A stretch of 64,000 nt of DNA from Exophiala sp. HKRS030 (taxonomy: Eukaryota; Ascomycota; Eurotiomycetes; Chaetothyriales; Herpotrichiellaceae): contig JAHWDD010000006.1 in NCBI GenBank assembly GCA_023897205.1, forward strand, positions 4,464,001 through 4,528,000, read 5' to 3'. The translations under genes and the position numbers were made by a program. The number at the start of each line of letters is the position of its first letter. Within the stretch, counting starts at the first letter, position 1. This document shows, piece by piece, positions 10,565 to 21,535 of the stretch. The notes beneath the pieces are model-generated. The model saw only the letters and a program-made list of their open reading frames with translations, did no database searches and was not told the DNA's origin.

Positions 10565-13175
10565 TCAAATCAATCCACGCGAACCTGCAAGCAGTAATGA
10601 CGATGTACCGCCATCGAGCGACATGTCCATCGCTTGCTGCTGCTGCTGCTGCTGGAGGAGATGGTTGTAGTGATGGTGTTGGTGTTGGCTATGGTGTAGG
10701 TAATCATGCTGATTATGGTTGTGACCGTGACCGTGACTGTGATCAGGTGACGAATCGTCCTGCAGGTTGTCCCAGCCTGCCCAGTCCCATGCGAGTGCGC
10801 CGTGTCCACCGAGCCATTGCTCCGGCGGCAGTCGGACGAGGTCTTGCAGGTGTGTTGGCGGCGGACATGTGAAGAAGGATGCCTCGTAGGGGTTTGATGG
10901 CGGTGGAGGCGGCGGCCCGCTGGCATGCTGTTCTTGATGTATTGATGGGGCTGATAATGATGATGACGATGTGGAGGACGAGGATGACGACGACAACGAG
11001 CTAATGCTAGTGCTATTGGTGCCAACGCTGTTGTTGTTTCCATAGCAGATCTCACCGCCAGAGCTGTACGAGAGTGCTTCGACGGGATCTTGGTCGTGCA
11101 TGTGGATGCCTGGGGATTCCTGGATGCTGGTCGGGCTCGGTGCGGCGTATAGAAGACGACCAATGATGCGCGCGGCACGGGCGCAGATGTCGCTGCGCGC
11201 CGACATATGCTCAAAGCGTGCGTGGCATTTTTTCAGGGCCATCAGGACAGGTGTCGGGTCGGGGTCGCGCTGATGGTGATGTTGGTGTTCAGAAGAAGAA
11301 GAGGAGGAGAGGGGCGATGTCTGCTCTAGCGACAGCAGCACGACCAGTGTCGATGCCGCCAGGACTGCGTGGAACCCGCCGATGCCGTAGAGAAACCAGC
11401 GGTACGGACGGAAACTGTCCGTTTCGTACAGATGTGCGTGGTTCGAGAGAATGGCCAGTGCGGATGTTCTGCATACGTGCCGGCTCTGGAGGATTTGCTG
11501 GTCGTGGGACACGGTGTGCTGCGAGCTAGACGTAGCAGATGATGACATGGAAGTTAGCGAGGGCCGGTGCAGCAGCAGACGCAGGTGGTTGGTGTAGTTG
11601 TTCAGGATGTAGTAGTGAGCTTGGTGGTAGATGGGCAGTTGCTGTTGGAAGGAGGCGGAAGACGGGGAGTCGGTGAATCTTGTTCGGTGATCCTCCTCCT
11701 CTCGTGATATACGGTGGTCAAGTGCGACGATGCCGTCCATGTCCTGGCCGTTGTGTGACAGGTGACAAATATCGGCTGCCAGCTCGTACAGTCTGAACTT
11801 GTACAGAATATACGACATCTTGGTGGGCGTTGCACGATCGAGAAGCTGACTGTCCAACTGCCAGTCGTGCGTGAGAGAGTCAATCGCTTCGTCGTCGACA
11901 TCCGCTGGTAGACATACGTTTGCGGTGACCTTGATCGGAGCGATATTGCCCAAGCACGTATTCTGAATGGTATAGAGTAGCATTAGTGCCGCCCAACACC
12001 TTCGCCGTTGTTCTCTTTCTAAAAGGGTCAGGTTGAGCTGTGGTGTGTCGACGTGGCAACCGATCGACACGGCGATGTTGAATGTCGTCCCTAAAAGTGC
12101 CCAAGCAGGACCATGTGCATGGTTGAGGGCATATATGAGCAACACCAAAGCCTGTACGGTGTGCAAATTATGTTGCCACAGAAACTGATCGGCTGAGAGG
12201 CATTTCATTGCTGCCGAGCGATACTTTTCCGCCAGGCTTTTGATGTTTGCTGCCGCACTTAGTTCAAGGCCTAGATCGTTCAGCAACGGATGACCGTCGT
12301 CCAAGCCAGTGACGGCGATTGAAAGCACGACGAACAGCAGAGCGAGAAATGAAAGAGATACTTCTCCGGGACGCTGGCGGAACGAAGCGTATTCAGCCTC
12401 GAAGGTAGGGTCATGCAGGACATGAAAGAGCTGGCATGAACAGTGTCAGCTCCTTGCGAAAGTGGAAGTGATATACGAAGGAGCAAAGGGCATACCGGAG
12501 AGAAGACGTTCATAAAGACGATCTTGAGTTCTTCACATTGACGAACAGGAGGCAGGACTTCCAACAACGATTGTCGAGTACTCTTAGAGTCTGTCGAGAA
12601 GGGGAAATTTGACGACAAGGCTGGGCTGGAACCAGACTGGATCATCTCATTGACAGCAGACCCATCGGACAATGTCAGGCCAGGGATATAGCGCTGATAG
12701 CCCTCGACATTCGTGACGATCGAGCCATTTGGTTTGGACAGGACTGGGCCAGCTGTACTCGGTAATGTTTGGTGTGCCATAGCAGTATAGTTGGATGTTG
12801 GCACAGTGGAGTTCAACACAGGGTCAAAGTGTCGCTCCATCAGTTTGATCTGCTTCTCGAGAAGCAGCTCGACCTTCTTGACCCTTTCTAACACATCTCC
12901 TGACCTGACTTGAGCGGCAGCCGGCGCGTTGCCCTGACGCATATACTGGATTTCAAAGGACGGTCAGGACCTTTGGTCATTCCTTCTGACAGATGGCCTT
13001 CGGCGAAGTGTCTTGCGTACTCTAGGAATGAACGACGACTTGTACTTACAAAGCATGTGTGACTGAAGCCACGATGAACGCACGTCTCGCATGGTTGCTC
13101 GCCGGTGCATTTGATCTTTCTCCTACGGCAGTTTTCACAACTCAATGGCTGCCTTTTGGTGACTTGCGGTGCCAT
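10565..13175 (-). CDS. Zn2Cys6 transcription factor with fungal-specific regulatory domain
   Basis: Three exons, 13175-13050, 12945-12496 and 12430-10565, give 813 residues. Exon 1 carries the zinc cluster: CENCRRRKIKC, then CETC and a final C, spaced C-x2-C-x6-C-x5-C-x2-C-x8-C. A short linker helix (VRSGDVLERVKKVELLLEKQ) follows. From about residue 180 the FSPLFHVLHDPTFEAEY block opens the fungal-specific transcription factor domain, with RRRCWAALMLLYTIQN typical of its core. The C-terminal 200 residues are low complexity, with Ser, His and Gln runs including an eight-Gln stretch. The protein should be nuclear and bind CGG-type repeats. It lies on the same strand as the FAH/hydrolase fusion 540 bp upstream, which makes that gene a candidate target. 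All junctions keep the frame exactly. Confidence 0.9.
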
Positions 13176-13714
13176 TCTATGCGATGCGGGTCAACTGCTA
13201 GTACAAGCCTTGTGGAGGTTGACTCTGCAAAGGGTGAGGCAGTATCAATGAGTCTTAAATCACGGATTCAAAGCCATCAGAGGCGAGGGACGAGGAGTGG
13301 CAAGAAGAGCGTAAGACTCGATATGAGAACGGACGTCTGGGGAAGGGGTGGAGAATCAGTATTATTCAATTGACAGAGACTTGACCGGGGGTTAACTCCG
13401 GGGTATGGGGGTCCTTTTAGGCTCTGATTTGGTAATAACCCTAGCCCGAAGCCCCCAAATTCGCCGCCCAAGGCACCCAACAGAAGCACAGCCGGGGCCG
13501 TGGCCTTTACCCCGCAATGTTTACCGGGAAGATGGAAACTTGGGTTAAAGTCGGCGGCTCCCTGGAGATACCTGGCGCCTATGTGGGTAGCTACAATACA
13601 TACGGAGTAGTACCATAGCTGGCGCACTTGGGTTTACTGGCTTATGGCGCCTTCATGGGCAGAAACTGTATACCTGATCTCCCAATCTACACCATTTATC
13701 CTTCGTAGATTATA
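13176..13714. other. Promoter region of the Zn2Cys6 gene
   Basis: 540 bp between the start of the regulator and the 3' end of the FAH/hydrolase fusion, both on the minus strand. No gene is seen. It should contain the regulator's promoter and the fusion gene's terminator. Confidence 0.45.
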
Positions 13715-15627
13715 TCAACCGTCTAAGAACTTGGCCACTGCAGAGACAACGGTCTCAGTGTCTTCAAACAAATGCCAGTGTCCAATATCCTGCAACACAA
13801 TAACCTCCTCACAAGACGATATCTTGGTCTTCATCTTCCTGCATAGCTCCGGTGGTGAGACCTTGTCCTCTGTTCCAGTCAGGATCAGCGTTCGACATTT
13901 CAAGCTAGAAATGTCCAACGTATCTGCGTGTGAGTCGGCGAGAGCTCCACATGCTTTTGCATATCCTTCAGGGTCTTGACTGAGTAGCGACGTCCGTGTG
14001 GCCGCCACAGCCAGCGGATTCTTTGTCTTACTGTGATCTGAAACTCCTGCTCCCACGATGGCATCCACGACCCCCAGCATGCCTTTCTCTCGGACCAATG
14101 CAGCCCGGGCATATGTTGCTTTGCTTCCTCCTTCGGGAAGTGGTGAAGGTGGAGGACCCATGAGTACCAGCTTTGTCACAAGATCTGGATGATCGAGAGC
14201 GAAATGGATTGCCGACAAACAGCCCATCGAATGTGCTACCAGGGTCAAACCAGAGTCCGATCTCAGCCCGCCTTGAGTAGCCAGTTCGTAGGCATCCGAA
14301 GCGAAAGACGCAATACTCAATCTGCTGGTTGCAGAAGTCGGTGACAAACCGTGTCCTTCGAGGTCAGCAAGATGAAGCTCAAATTTATCTTGTAGTCTTG
14401 CAACCAACGGACTGAAGTAATCGGATGTCGCCCCGAGGCCATGGAAGAAGTAGATCTGAGAGGTAGCATTCTCGGCACCCTTGCGCTGATAGAAGAGATG
14501 CTTGCTCCCTACTTTGGTAAGACCTCTGTTTTCCACAGTCCGATTGTTGCTGATAGGCACGGTTGGTGCCACCAAGACTTGCTCAACAGAAGGATACTTG
14601 GCTTCCAGAGGTGCGATTCTGTTGGTCAAAGTCCCCAGTCCAGTCACCGAGACTTCAATCACGTCGTTGGGCTGAAGCCATATCTTGGGATCAAACCCAA
14701 ATCCCACACCTGCAGGAGTGCCTGTCGCTAAGACGTCTCCTGGCTGCAATGTCTGCCCGGCCGAGAGAGTCTTGATAAGGACAGGAATGCTGAAGATCAA
14801 ATCTGCCGTTGTGGCCTCTTGACGTTTCTCGCCATTTACTGTAGTTGTGACGGTTAGAACCTGTGGTAGGTCCTCCTTTGGTACGGCAATCGGTCCCATG
14901 GGACAAAATGTGTCTGGCGATTTTCCCAGATAGAACTGCTTATGGTCTCTCTGGCGCTCTCTTGCAGTAACATCATTGATGATTGTGTAGCCCCAGACAT
15001 GATCAAGCGCGTTCTCCTCGGTGATTTGATATCCCGCCTTACCGACAATCACCCCGATTTCCCCTTCATAGTCGACCGTGCCAGTGAAATCTTTGTGTGG
15101 ATAGATGTTGTCGCCGTCGCCAATCAACGAAGTGTATCTTTTAGTGAATATGACGGGATGTGTTGGCATATCAACCTTGTCCGAGCTATCATATCTGTAT
15201 GAGAAGACGTTAGCAGTAATTTGGCTATGTTGGAATGGACTGGCTCACCCCGAGGCATTGAATTCTTTCGCGTGTGCCTGGCATGGTCAGCAGAGCAACA
15301 CACATTTCGTAGATACCTGATTTGACCACATACTGCATAATTCTTGCCAACCGCCAGGATGTCTCTTCCATAAATTGGCGGTAATAACTTGACCTCGCTC
15401 CTTGCAACAGCTTGGCCGGCTTGAACAATTCCATTTCTTCCAACTTGGATGACCTCGTACAGATTTCTCAGAGGAGTGCCAGAAACATATGAGAGAGGAA
15501 TGACCTCGTTGGTCTCAAGATCAAGATGTCCTATCCTCGTCTGGCTGCTTTCACCGGGTACATAAGCGACGTAATTTGTCAATGCTTTGTGTCCATTTAC
15601 GCCGTTGGCTACAGCATTCGACGCCAT
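13715..15627 (-). CDS. Fusion of a fumarylacetoacetase-family hydrolase and an alpha/beta hydrolase
   Basis: Three exons, 15627-15334, 15277-15249 and 15194-13715, give 600 residues. The 29-nt middle exon restores AVGKNYAAHAKEFNASGYDS, the start of the FAH catalytic core. Residues 1 to about 310 are FAH-like: DYEGEIGVIVGK with acidic metal ligands near 151 and 153, YTIINDVTARERQ near 178, GKSPDTFCPMGP and GDVLATGTPAGVGFG. Family members hydrolyse C-C bonds of acylpyruvates or beta-diketones. From about residue 340 an alpha/beta hydrolase follows: FFHGLGATSDYF, nucleophile Ser430 in VAHSMGCLSA, Asp551 in TGTEDKVSP and His580 in IGHWHLF. Both active sites look complete. The layout suggests two successive hydrolytic steps in ring-cleavage catabolism, but the substrate is unknown. 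No targeting signal is obvious, so it is probably cytosolic. Confidence 0.9.
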
Positions 15628-16479
15628 ATTGTGATATATCTCCTTTCTCTGGAACGGTTGTGCTGGTAAGCTGAAAGACTGTCAACAGTAACTTTCTCGG
15701 CTTCTGCAAGTGGTTAATATGTCAGAGAACAACGGAGCGAACTGGCTAGGTCATCAGTGGCAGACACTCAAGGTAAAACTAGAAGTATCAGCGATCGTGA
15801 AAGAGGGCCCAACACGTTCATGTCGGCATTGTAACCGAGAGTGGGACTTGATTGAAAGGATGGACTGGATACGATCATGCACCAGCCGTGACGATCTGTT
15901 GACTCCTCCGCCTTTCGCCGTCCATCTCCGCCCCATAGTCCCCCCTCCCTTTCATCCATCTAACTTCCGCTTTACTCCGTGGCATGCCATTTCCTGCCAC
16001 CAGAAGACCTACACGTTGGCCACAGACGAGCTTCGCACTCGAAAGCCAGTGGATATTCCATTAGCACCGCCCGTTCCAGGATCAATGAGGCTAAAGGTAA
16101 TTACCCCGGGTCCCAGTGGTAAACCCCAGAATTCTTGGAGTCGCTTCCGCTCCACAAACAGCACCACAGCCTTGGGTGGCTCGGCATCTATTCAGGATGC
16201 TTGTGAGCTACTCACTAGGGGGTCGCGTCTCGCAGGGCTGTGTGATTGCCTGGGCGACCCTCGCTTCATCGGGTCGGTGTACATCGCTCAGACCCGAAAT
16301 GTGATCCATTGACAAAGTGGACGACTGCCGTCTCAAGAGCAACACGTATTAAAGCCTGTTCCCATATTCTAATCCCCTGAGCCTTGTTTGTTCACATACC
16401 CTCTAGGACATTTGGAACAAAGAAGGTTGTCATCATCCAAGATCTTCTCAACCAGGAAAATCGCAAGTTCCCATTCAAG
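15628..16479. promoter_or_regulatory. Divergent promoter region
   Basis: 850 bp between the divergent fusion hydrolase and GPR1-family permease genes. An open frame of 200 codons at 15710-16312 has no recognisable motif and irregular composition, so I treat it as chance. The shared promoter would allow co-regulation, but I see no clear operator. Confidence 0.45.
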
Positions 16480-17397
16480 ATGTCCAATTCATACGATGCT
16501 GTCGACCACCTCGAGAAAGCAACTCAAGAATCAGGTTCACCACCAAATGGTCAGCATCTGGAGAGGTTACACACGAAGGGAGGGCATATCGACGACCGTA
16601 CACAGCCATCTTTGCCTGTCGTGCATCGATCATTCGCCAATCCTGCTCCGTTAGGTCTACTCTCATTTGCAACAGGTATGAACTGTTCCCGACTGCGTCA
16701 TTCTGAGAGCGCTTCGTTGATATTGGTAGGAATATTCCTCATCTCCATGTTCGGGGTTCAAGCTCGCGGCATCAATACGCCCAATGTGCTAGTCGGTGTC
16801 CTCATGTTCTTTGGAGGCGTCTGCCAATATATATCTGGCATTATGGAGTTCGTCGCAGGTAATACAGTGAGTACTTTCTTTTCAATCCTGTATCTTGTCA
16901 CTCTCTTCTCATCGCCACGATAGTTCGGAGCGACGGTATTCACATCATACGGAGCTTTCAACCTATCCTACGCCATGATATACATCCCCGGGACAGGCAT
17001 CATCGCATCCTACACCGATCCGGAGACGGGACTACCCAATGAGCAATTCCCCCAGGCGTTGGCTATGTACATCTGGGCCTGGCTAATCTTGACCGTCATC
17101 TTCACAATCGCCGCCATGCGCTCGTCTTGGATCCTATTCCTAGACCTGTTCATCTTGGATATTGACCTTCTGCTTCTCGCGTGCGGAAACATGACTGGCA
17201 ACACTTCGCTCCTCAGAGCCGGTAACTCATTTGGTTTTGTGGTTGCCTTTCTTTCTTGTAAGTGCCATTTCCCACTAATTTAAGTCTTGAGATGGCTAAC
17301 CAATGATCCAGACTGGGCTGGTTGCGCGGGTTTGTGGGCTAGTGGTGTCACTCCTATCAACTTACCGACATTTCCCATGTACAAGGAAAAGGAGTGA
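16480..17397 (+). CDS. GPR1/FUN34/YaaH family membrane protein (acetate permease type)
   Basis: Four exons, 16480-16675, 16730-16866, 16924-17257 and 17312-17397, give 250 residues. The N-terminal 50 residues are polar, followed by the family signature FANPAPLGLLSFATG near residue 55. Hydrophobic segments make about six membrane helices, including IFLISMFGVQARG, VLVGVLMFFGGVCQYISGIM, ALAMYIWAWLILTVIFTIAA and LFLDLFILDIDLLLLACGN. Intron 1 is 54 nt and in frame, so the unspliced frame stays open, but splicing is supported because removal restores the family spacing. Members such as Ady2 and AcpA move acetate and other monocarboxylates with protons at the plasma membrane. The C-terminal exon is short and ends in YKEKE. 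The start at 16480 was chosen over 16384 because it opens on a typical polar tail. Confidence 0.88.
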
Positions 17398-17734
17398 AAA
17401 TTAAAATAGCCGACTGGTTGAGAAACTAGACTGTTACGAATTCATGCGTTCTTAAATGCAAAAGGCCAATAGGTGGCAAGGTGGCATTGAACGCGATGAG
17501 AAGGGCCATTCAAGAGAAGTCGGATTGACCATATTTTCAGCATAAATCTCCGTAACAAAACAAAAGTCGTGCTTCAATCCACGACAAGCTGTCTCTTTTA
17601 TTCTTGTGCATAGATCGTGCTTGTGCACGTCTCGTTGCTATCTCGGCCCAGCAGGTTCCACAATTCTACCTTTACAGCATCTCTGAACGTGGACGATGAT
17701 GATATCGATATCGATTCATCAGCGCCCTCACTCT
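17398..17734. other. Convergent intergenic region
   Basis: The gap separates the 3' ends of two convergent genes and probably contains both 3' untranslated regions. A GATATCGATATCGATTC palindromic stretch is found near 17700. I see no gene. Confidence 0.45.
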
Positions 17735-19123
17735 TCAAGAACTAGGTCTCACAGCACTCTGCAGCTCTGCGGGAATTGAGCTCCAGAAATCGTCGACACC
17801 GTGTCGTGGTTGCCAACCTACTTGTCGACTCCGTTCGCCTTTCACTCGAGCACTAATGAAGGTCAGCTAGCTGAGCTGCATGATAATCGCCGGATGGACT
17901 CACTTGGACCCCCATATCACTTCCACCATGTACGCATTGAGGAAAGAGATGCCCAAGGCTTGTGAAAATCGCTCTGGATCCATGCTCTTCACTTTGGAGT
18001 TGGGCAACAGGCCCTGAGAGACACCAGCTTCTGCTGTGGCCCGAGAGATTTGGCCCCAGGAGACTTCTCCTGCTTCGAGAAAGTAGTAACCTTCTCTGCC
18101 AGTCACGAACTCTTTACCAGCTAATATGTGTTCCAAGATAAGAGCATAGAACCGAGCCACGTCCGAAATATGCACGACGCTCCACAACTATCAGTAATGG
18201 TCAGTGACACGACCTTGTGCCATATACTTGGGATGTGCACTTACCCCTGAACCATCTCCTATCTGCACGGCAGACTTCTCCGCCAATGCCAATCTGCTGA
18301 GTGCTGGCACTTGGATTGATGTTTTGTGGATTGGTCCAGTACCTTCGCCATCTAGATGATTGATCAGTATGGTTGTAGAAGCCGGCCTGGAGACGGATGA
18401 AAGCTACTCACATATGAGAGGCGGATTAGTTATGATAGTGTGCACGCCATACTTCTCACCAGTATCTATGACGGCGACATCCACTTCCCTAGTTATCCAA
18501 GTGCTTGCGTTATCCTTTTCCCAGGTATAGATGTCATCCGTGTCGGAACGAAGGATGGTACTAGCTGTTCCGCTGAAAGGGTGGTCACCAAAGTTGGAAG
18601 TGCCTGATGTCTGTGAAAGGGAATCATGTCAGCATGTGAGAATAAGCATACACATTCCAACAAGGCTCTCTACGTACGTGAATGAAATATGTCTTCCGCC
18701 CGGTCTGCTTGCTTCGCGTCCCGAGTCCTTCTATGAGCGCTTCGCTGGCGGGCCTGTGCATCGTATTGGCAGCATTGATCACGACTAAGAGCGGTCAGCA
18801 TGATTTCTGGTCAAATTCCCTCAAGCATATGATGAATATACCATCGTAGTCAGATGCTGCCCGTTTGAGCCATTCCGTGTCATCAAGACCGCTGAATTTG
18901 ATGGCTTTGATACTCGCACTGGTTGGAAGGTTGTTAATGGCTTCAATGTGATTGTCCGATCGCACAAGTGCTGAAATTTCAAGCTTGTGATCAAACGTAA
19001 GAAGCTCGGTCAGAATACTCCCACCACTGTCTCGTATGTCAGCCTCGCCCATCTTGCCGGCACATTGGGTATGGCTCACATGTAGCCGGATGCACCAGTC
19101 AGGAGAACCTTAAGCTGAGGCAT
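17735..19123 (-). CDS. NAD(P)-dependent epimerase/dehydratase-like protein
   Basis: Seven exons, 19123-19080, 19026-18842, 18784-18678, 18610-18412, 18351-18245, 18187-17904 and 17852-17735, give 347 residues. All six introns are 51-67 nt with clean GT-AG ends. The first splice creates the Rossmann motif LLTGASGYIGGSIL (GxxGxxG) at residues 7-20. Next come DYDVVINAANTMH near residue 75, IHTSGTSNFGD, IITNPPLIYGDG (the substrate-side NPP motif) and LWSVVHISDVARFY near residue 212. These mark the extended short-chain dehydrogenase/epimerase superfamily in its NmrA/nucleoside-sugar epimerase-like branch. The usual catalytic YxxxK is not clear; WEKDNAST occupies that area, so the reaction is uncertain. 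Likely cytosolic. It is the most intron-rich gene of the stretch and converges with the permease gene. Confidence 0.88.
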
Positions 19124-19917
19124 CCTTTGTAAGTCGGCAATGCCAGTTGATCTTTTCGCCTATGTATTCGTAGATGCAATGCTGAGAATGGGTTTTGCTT
19201 GCGAGTAGCCCCTGTCTCGAGGTTTTGTATACATCTCATGTTCTGCAACTCCGCTTGGTTTCTACTGCGAGATTAATCATGATTATGGTTGCTTAGCAGT
19301 GCCAGAGAGGGTCTATATTCGAACCATGTGTGTCTCCCCACCCTTTCGAGGTCGTTGGTGTGTGCATAACTGTACATGGCCGTGATTGTAACCTTGAAAA
19401 CAGCCTCATTGATAACATGGGCACACGGACGTATGGACGTAGGGACGGCATAAAAACACTGTTTCACAACTTGAGCATAAAATTAATAAGCGAGTAGAAA
19501 AGGTTCGTATGCTCGTGCCTCGCATGTAAACGGCGTATTTTGTGATATTTGTGATTAATGATCTTCTTGTCGCGACACATCGCGGAAAATTCCCCTCCTG
19601 TAATATAGTCGCAGCCCTGCTATGAGAATCTGTAGTAAGCACGACAATACTCGATTCAGGTGTGGCATTTTGCAAGACAAGCAGTGTGCGTAATTGTTGA
19701 TTTCATTCATGATAAAGTACTGCACGACTTTCAGGTCGTGGTGAAGTTAAATACAAATAGAATGTTGTCAAGGTTAATGCATCAGGAAAATTCAAGGCTA
19801 CACTTGAGCTGACGTGAATCACACCGTCGCAGAAATTCATATTCTCTTCCTTTGACCATGTATCCGAACGACCACAAAGAGCTTTTCCGCCGCAATGCGT
19901 AAACGACCAGCCGACGA
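19124..19917. promoter_or_regulatory. Divergent intergenic region
   Basis: 790 bp between the divergent epimerase and carbonic anhydrase genes. It is moderately AT-rich, with no convincing gene on either strand. A TTCGAACC near 19318 resembles a tRNA B box, but no cloverleaf can be drawn around it. Confidence 0.45.
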
Positions 19918-20647
19918 ATGTCAGGAATCATTGCTAACAATAGCCCCAGCGAATACGCGAGCAGCCATGTACCCATAAGTCCTTTCACCCCGGAGCAAGT
20001 TGCTGCGCCTAAGATGATAGTGTGTATGATGATGCGCAAATCTTTTCGATATGGGTGCAATTCGACTAATACTGGCTTGAAAGTATCGTGCATTGATCAT
20101 CGAGTGGTTCCAGAACACTTCCTCAACCTGAAAAGTAACGGTACGTGCATGGATCATGGATTAATCACGGTCCCCAGCGTTGAAAAGCTCAAGTCACTGA
20201 CGCTGGCACAGAAGTCATTGTCATTCGGAATGCAGGCGGACGTGCTCAACATGCAGTGCACGAAATTGCATGCTTGGAGCTGTTGACTACAATTCGCGAA
20301 GTATTGGTCATACACCACACCAACTGCGGCTTGACGCTGGTGACGGATGAAAAAATCCGCGAAGGATTTGCGAGGTTGAGTGGTCAAGCAGTGAGTGACT
20401 TCGAGCATGTCAATCTAGGTTGCTTCACAGAGTACGTCTTTCGTCCATGGTGGTCATGGAATGCTTGGCTGCTTGGCTCATCTGCCCCGAGGAAAGTTGA
20501 CTGACTAGTGGCAGGGCTCAATTGGAAGACTCTGTCAAGGAGGACGTTGCATGGCTCCGATCCCACCCCCTTATGAAGAAGGTGGACTCAGTTGTAGGGG
20601 CTGTGTATGACTTGGAAAGCGGCAAGCTCAAGGAGATCGAGGTGTAG
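19918..20647 (+). CDS. Short beta-class carbonic anhydrase
   Basis: Four exons, 19918-20023, 20084-20140, 20212-20431 and 20515-20647, give 171 residues. Beta-carbonic anhydrases hydrate CO2 to bicarbonate with a zinc held by two Cys and one His. The splices rebuild the motifs: KMIVLSCIDHRVVPEHFLNL contains the Cys ligand and the Asp-Arg dyad (CxDxR) at about residues 38-42, VIRNAGGRAQHAV follows, and VLVIHHTNCGL supplies the His and second Cys (HxxC). Introns are 60, 71 and 83 nt with CTAAT or CTGAC branch motifs. The protein lacks the N-terminal extension of the longer fungal enzymes and no organelle signal is visible, so a cytosolic location is likely. The first junction depends on an AAAG acceptor and is the least certain. 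Confidence 0.85.
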
Positions 20648-21535
20648 GAAGACGTGCAATTCTGAGCTGTCCATGGCCAAGCTCGCAGTGTTTTGAGGAG
20701 CATAGAGTGTGCTGATCAGAGAATGGGTATACGCATCCGATATCAGCAGTAATGCTGTATCGTCGATGAATCAAAACCCTTGGTTGCTCTCGTGAACTCG
20801 ATTGTAGCAGTAGACTCCGGATCTCGAGGGGTACCGCTGATGTTAATTGCGCTGAATGTTGCACCCCACGAGACCCGCGTGGAAGACAGAAATGCTGCGA
20901 TTGAGGATGCGGATCATGTAATCTTGGTCCCTAAAACTCTCCATGAAGATTGGATCCGATTGTCTTGTCTCTTGCGATGCTTTCCGAGGACCAATAGCCC
21001 AAGGTGGATTGATTATGACAACAAGTTTGAACAAGTGGCCCATTCGTTTGGGTATCTCCGCTCATCACCGCGCATCACCGCTTTTCCGCGTTCGACGTCT
21101 GCGAGCAAGAGCATTACGAAGCCCGCATACTCCAATTAGCGTCAAGCGTCCCAGCCATAACCAAATCCGTGACTTTCCCAAGATCTTCGCAACGAACACC
21201 CTCCGTGCCAAAAGCATGGCAGAGACGCGGGGAAGGTTTGCGGGGTGCATCGAACCCATGCAGTAAGACCAAGAGATTTGTTGCGTTGCGGGCACGGCAA
21301 TGAAACCCCAACAACTACCTAGGCTTCAGGTTCGAAGGCAGCTTCATGCCGTCTTGGAAGGTCGGCATACATGAATCTGGAGGCCTTCGAGAGTGAGGAT
21401 TGCTTCGCAAATTATGCTATAAGTGCATGAATGGTCGTGGCCATGCTTCACGACTAACCCACCAGAGAGGTTTACTTTTCTGATTGTAAAAAGATCTCCG
21501 ATTCACCCCTTTTTTCACTTCTCCAAATCACAAGT
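20648..21535. other. Intergenic region, possible hydrolase remnant
   Basis: 890 bp between two plus-strand genes. On the minus strand at about 21270-21240 the sequence reads ATNLLVLLHGFDAPRKP, like the oxyanion-hole strand of a fungal alpha/beta hydrolase. Nothing after it supports a full gene. I treat the stretch as non-coding with a possible remnant. Confidence 0.35.

Noticed and set aside
10423..11529. Plus-strand open frames opposite the Zn2Cys6 gene
   Set aside because: They are antisense translations of its low-complexity Gln/His/Ser-coding region.
15710..16312. A 200-codon open frame between divergent genes
   Set aside because: No motif, biased composition and position in a divergent promoter; the frame is likely chance.
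16676..16729. Retaining the in-frame 54-nt segment of the permease gene as coding
   Set aside because: It has GT-AG ends, and its removal restores the family spacing after the NPAPLGLLSFATG signature.
19270..19340. A second tRNA suggested by TTCGAACC
   Set aside because: No acceptor stem, D arm or T run fits around the motif.
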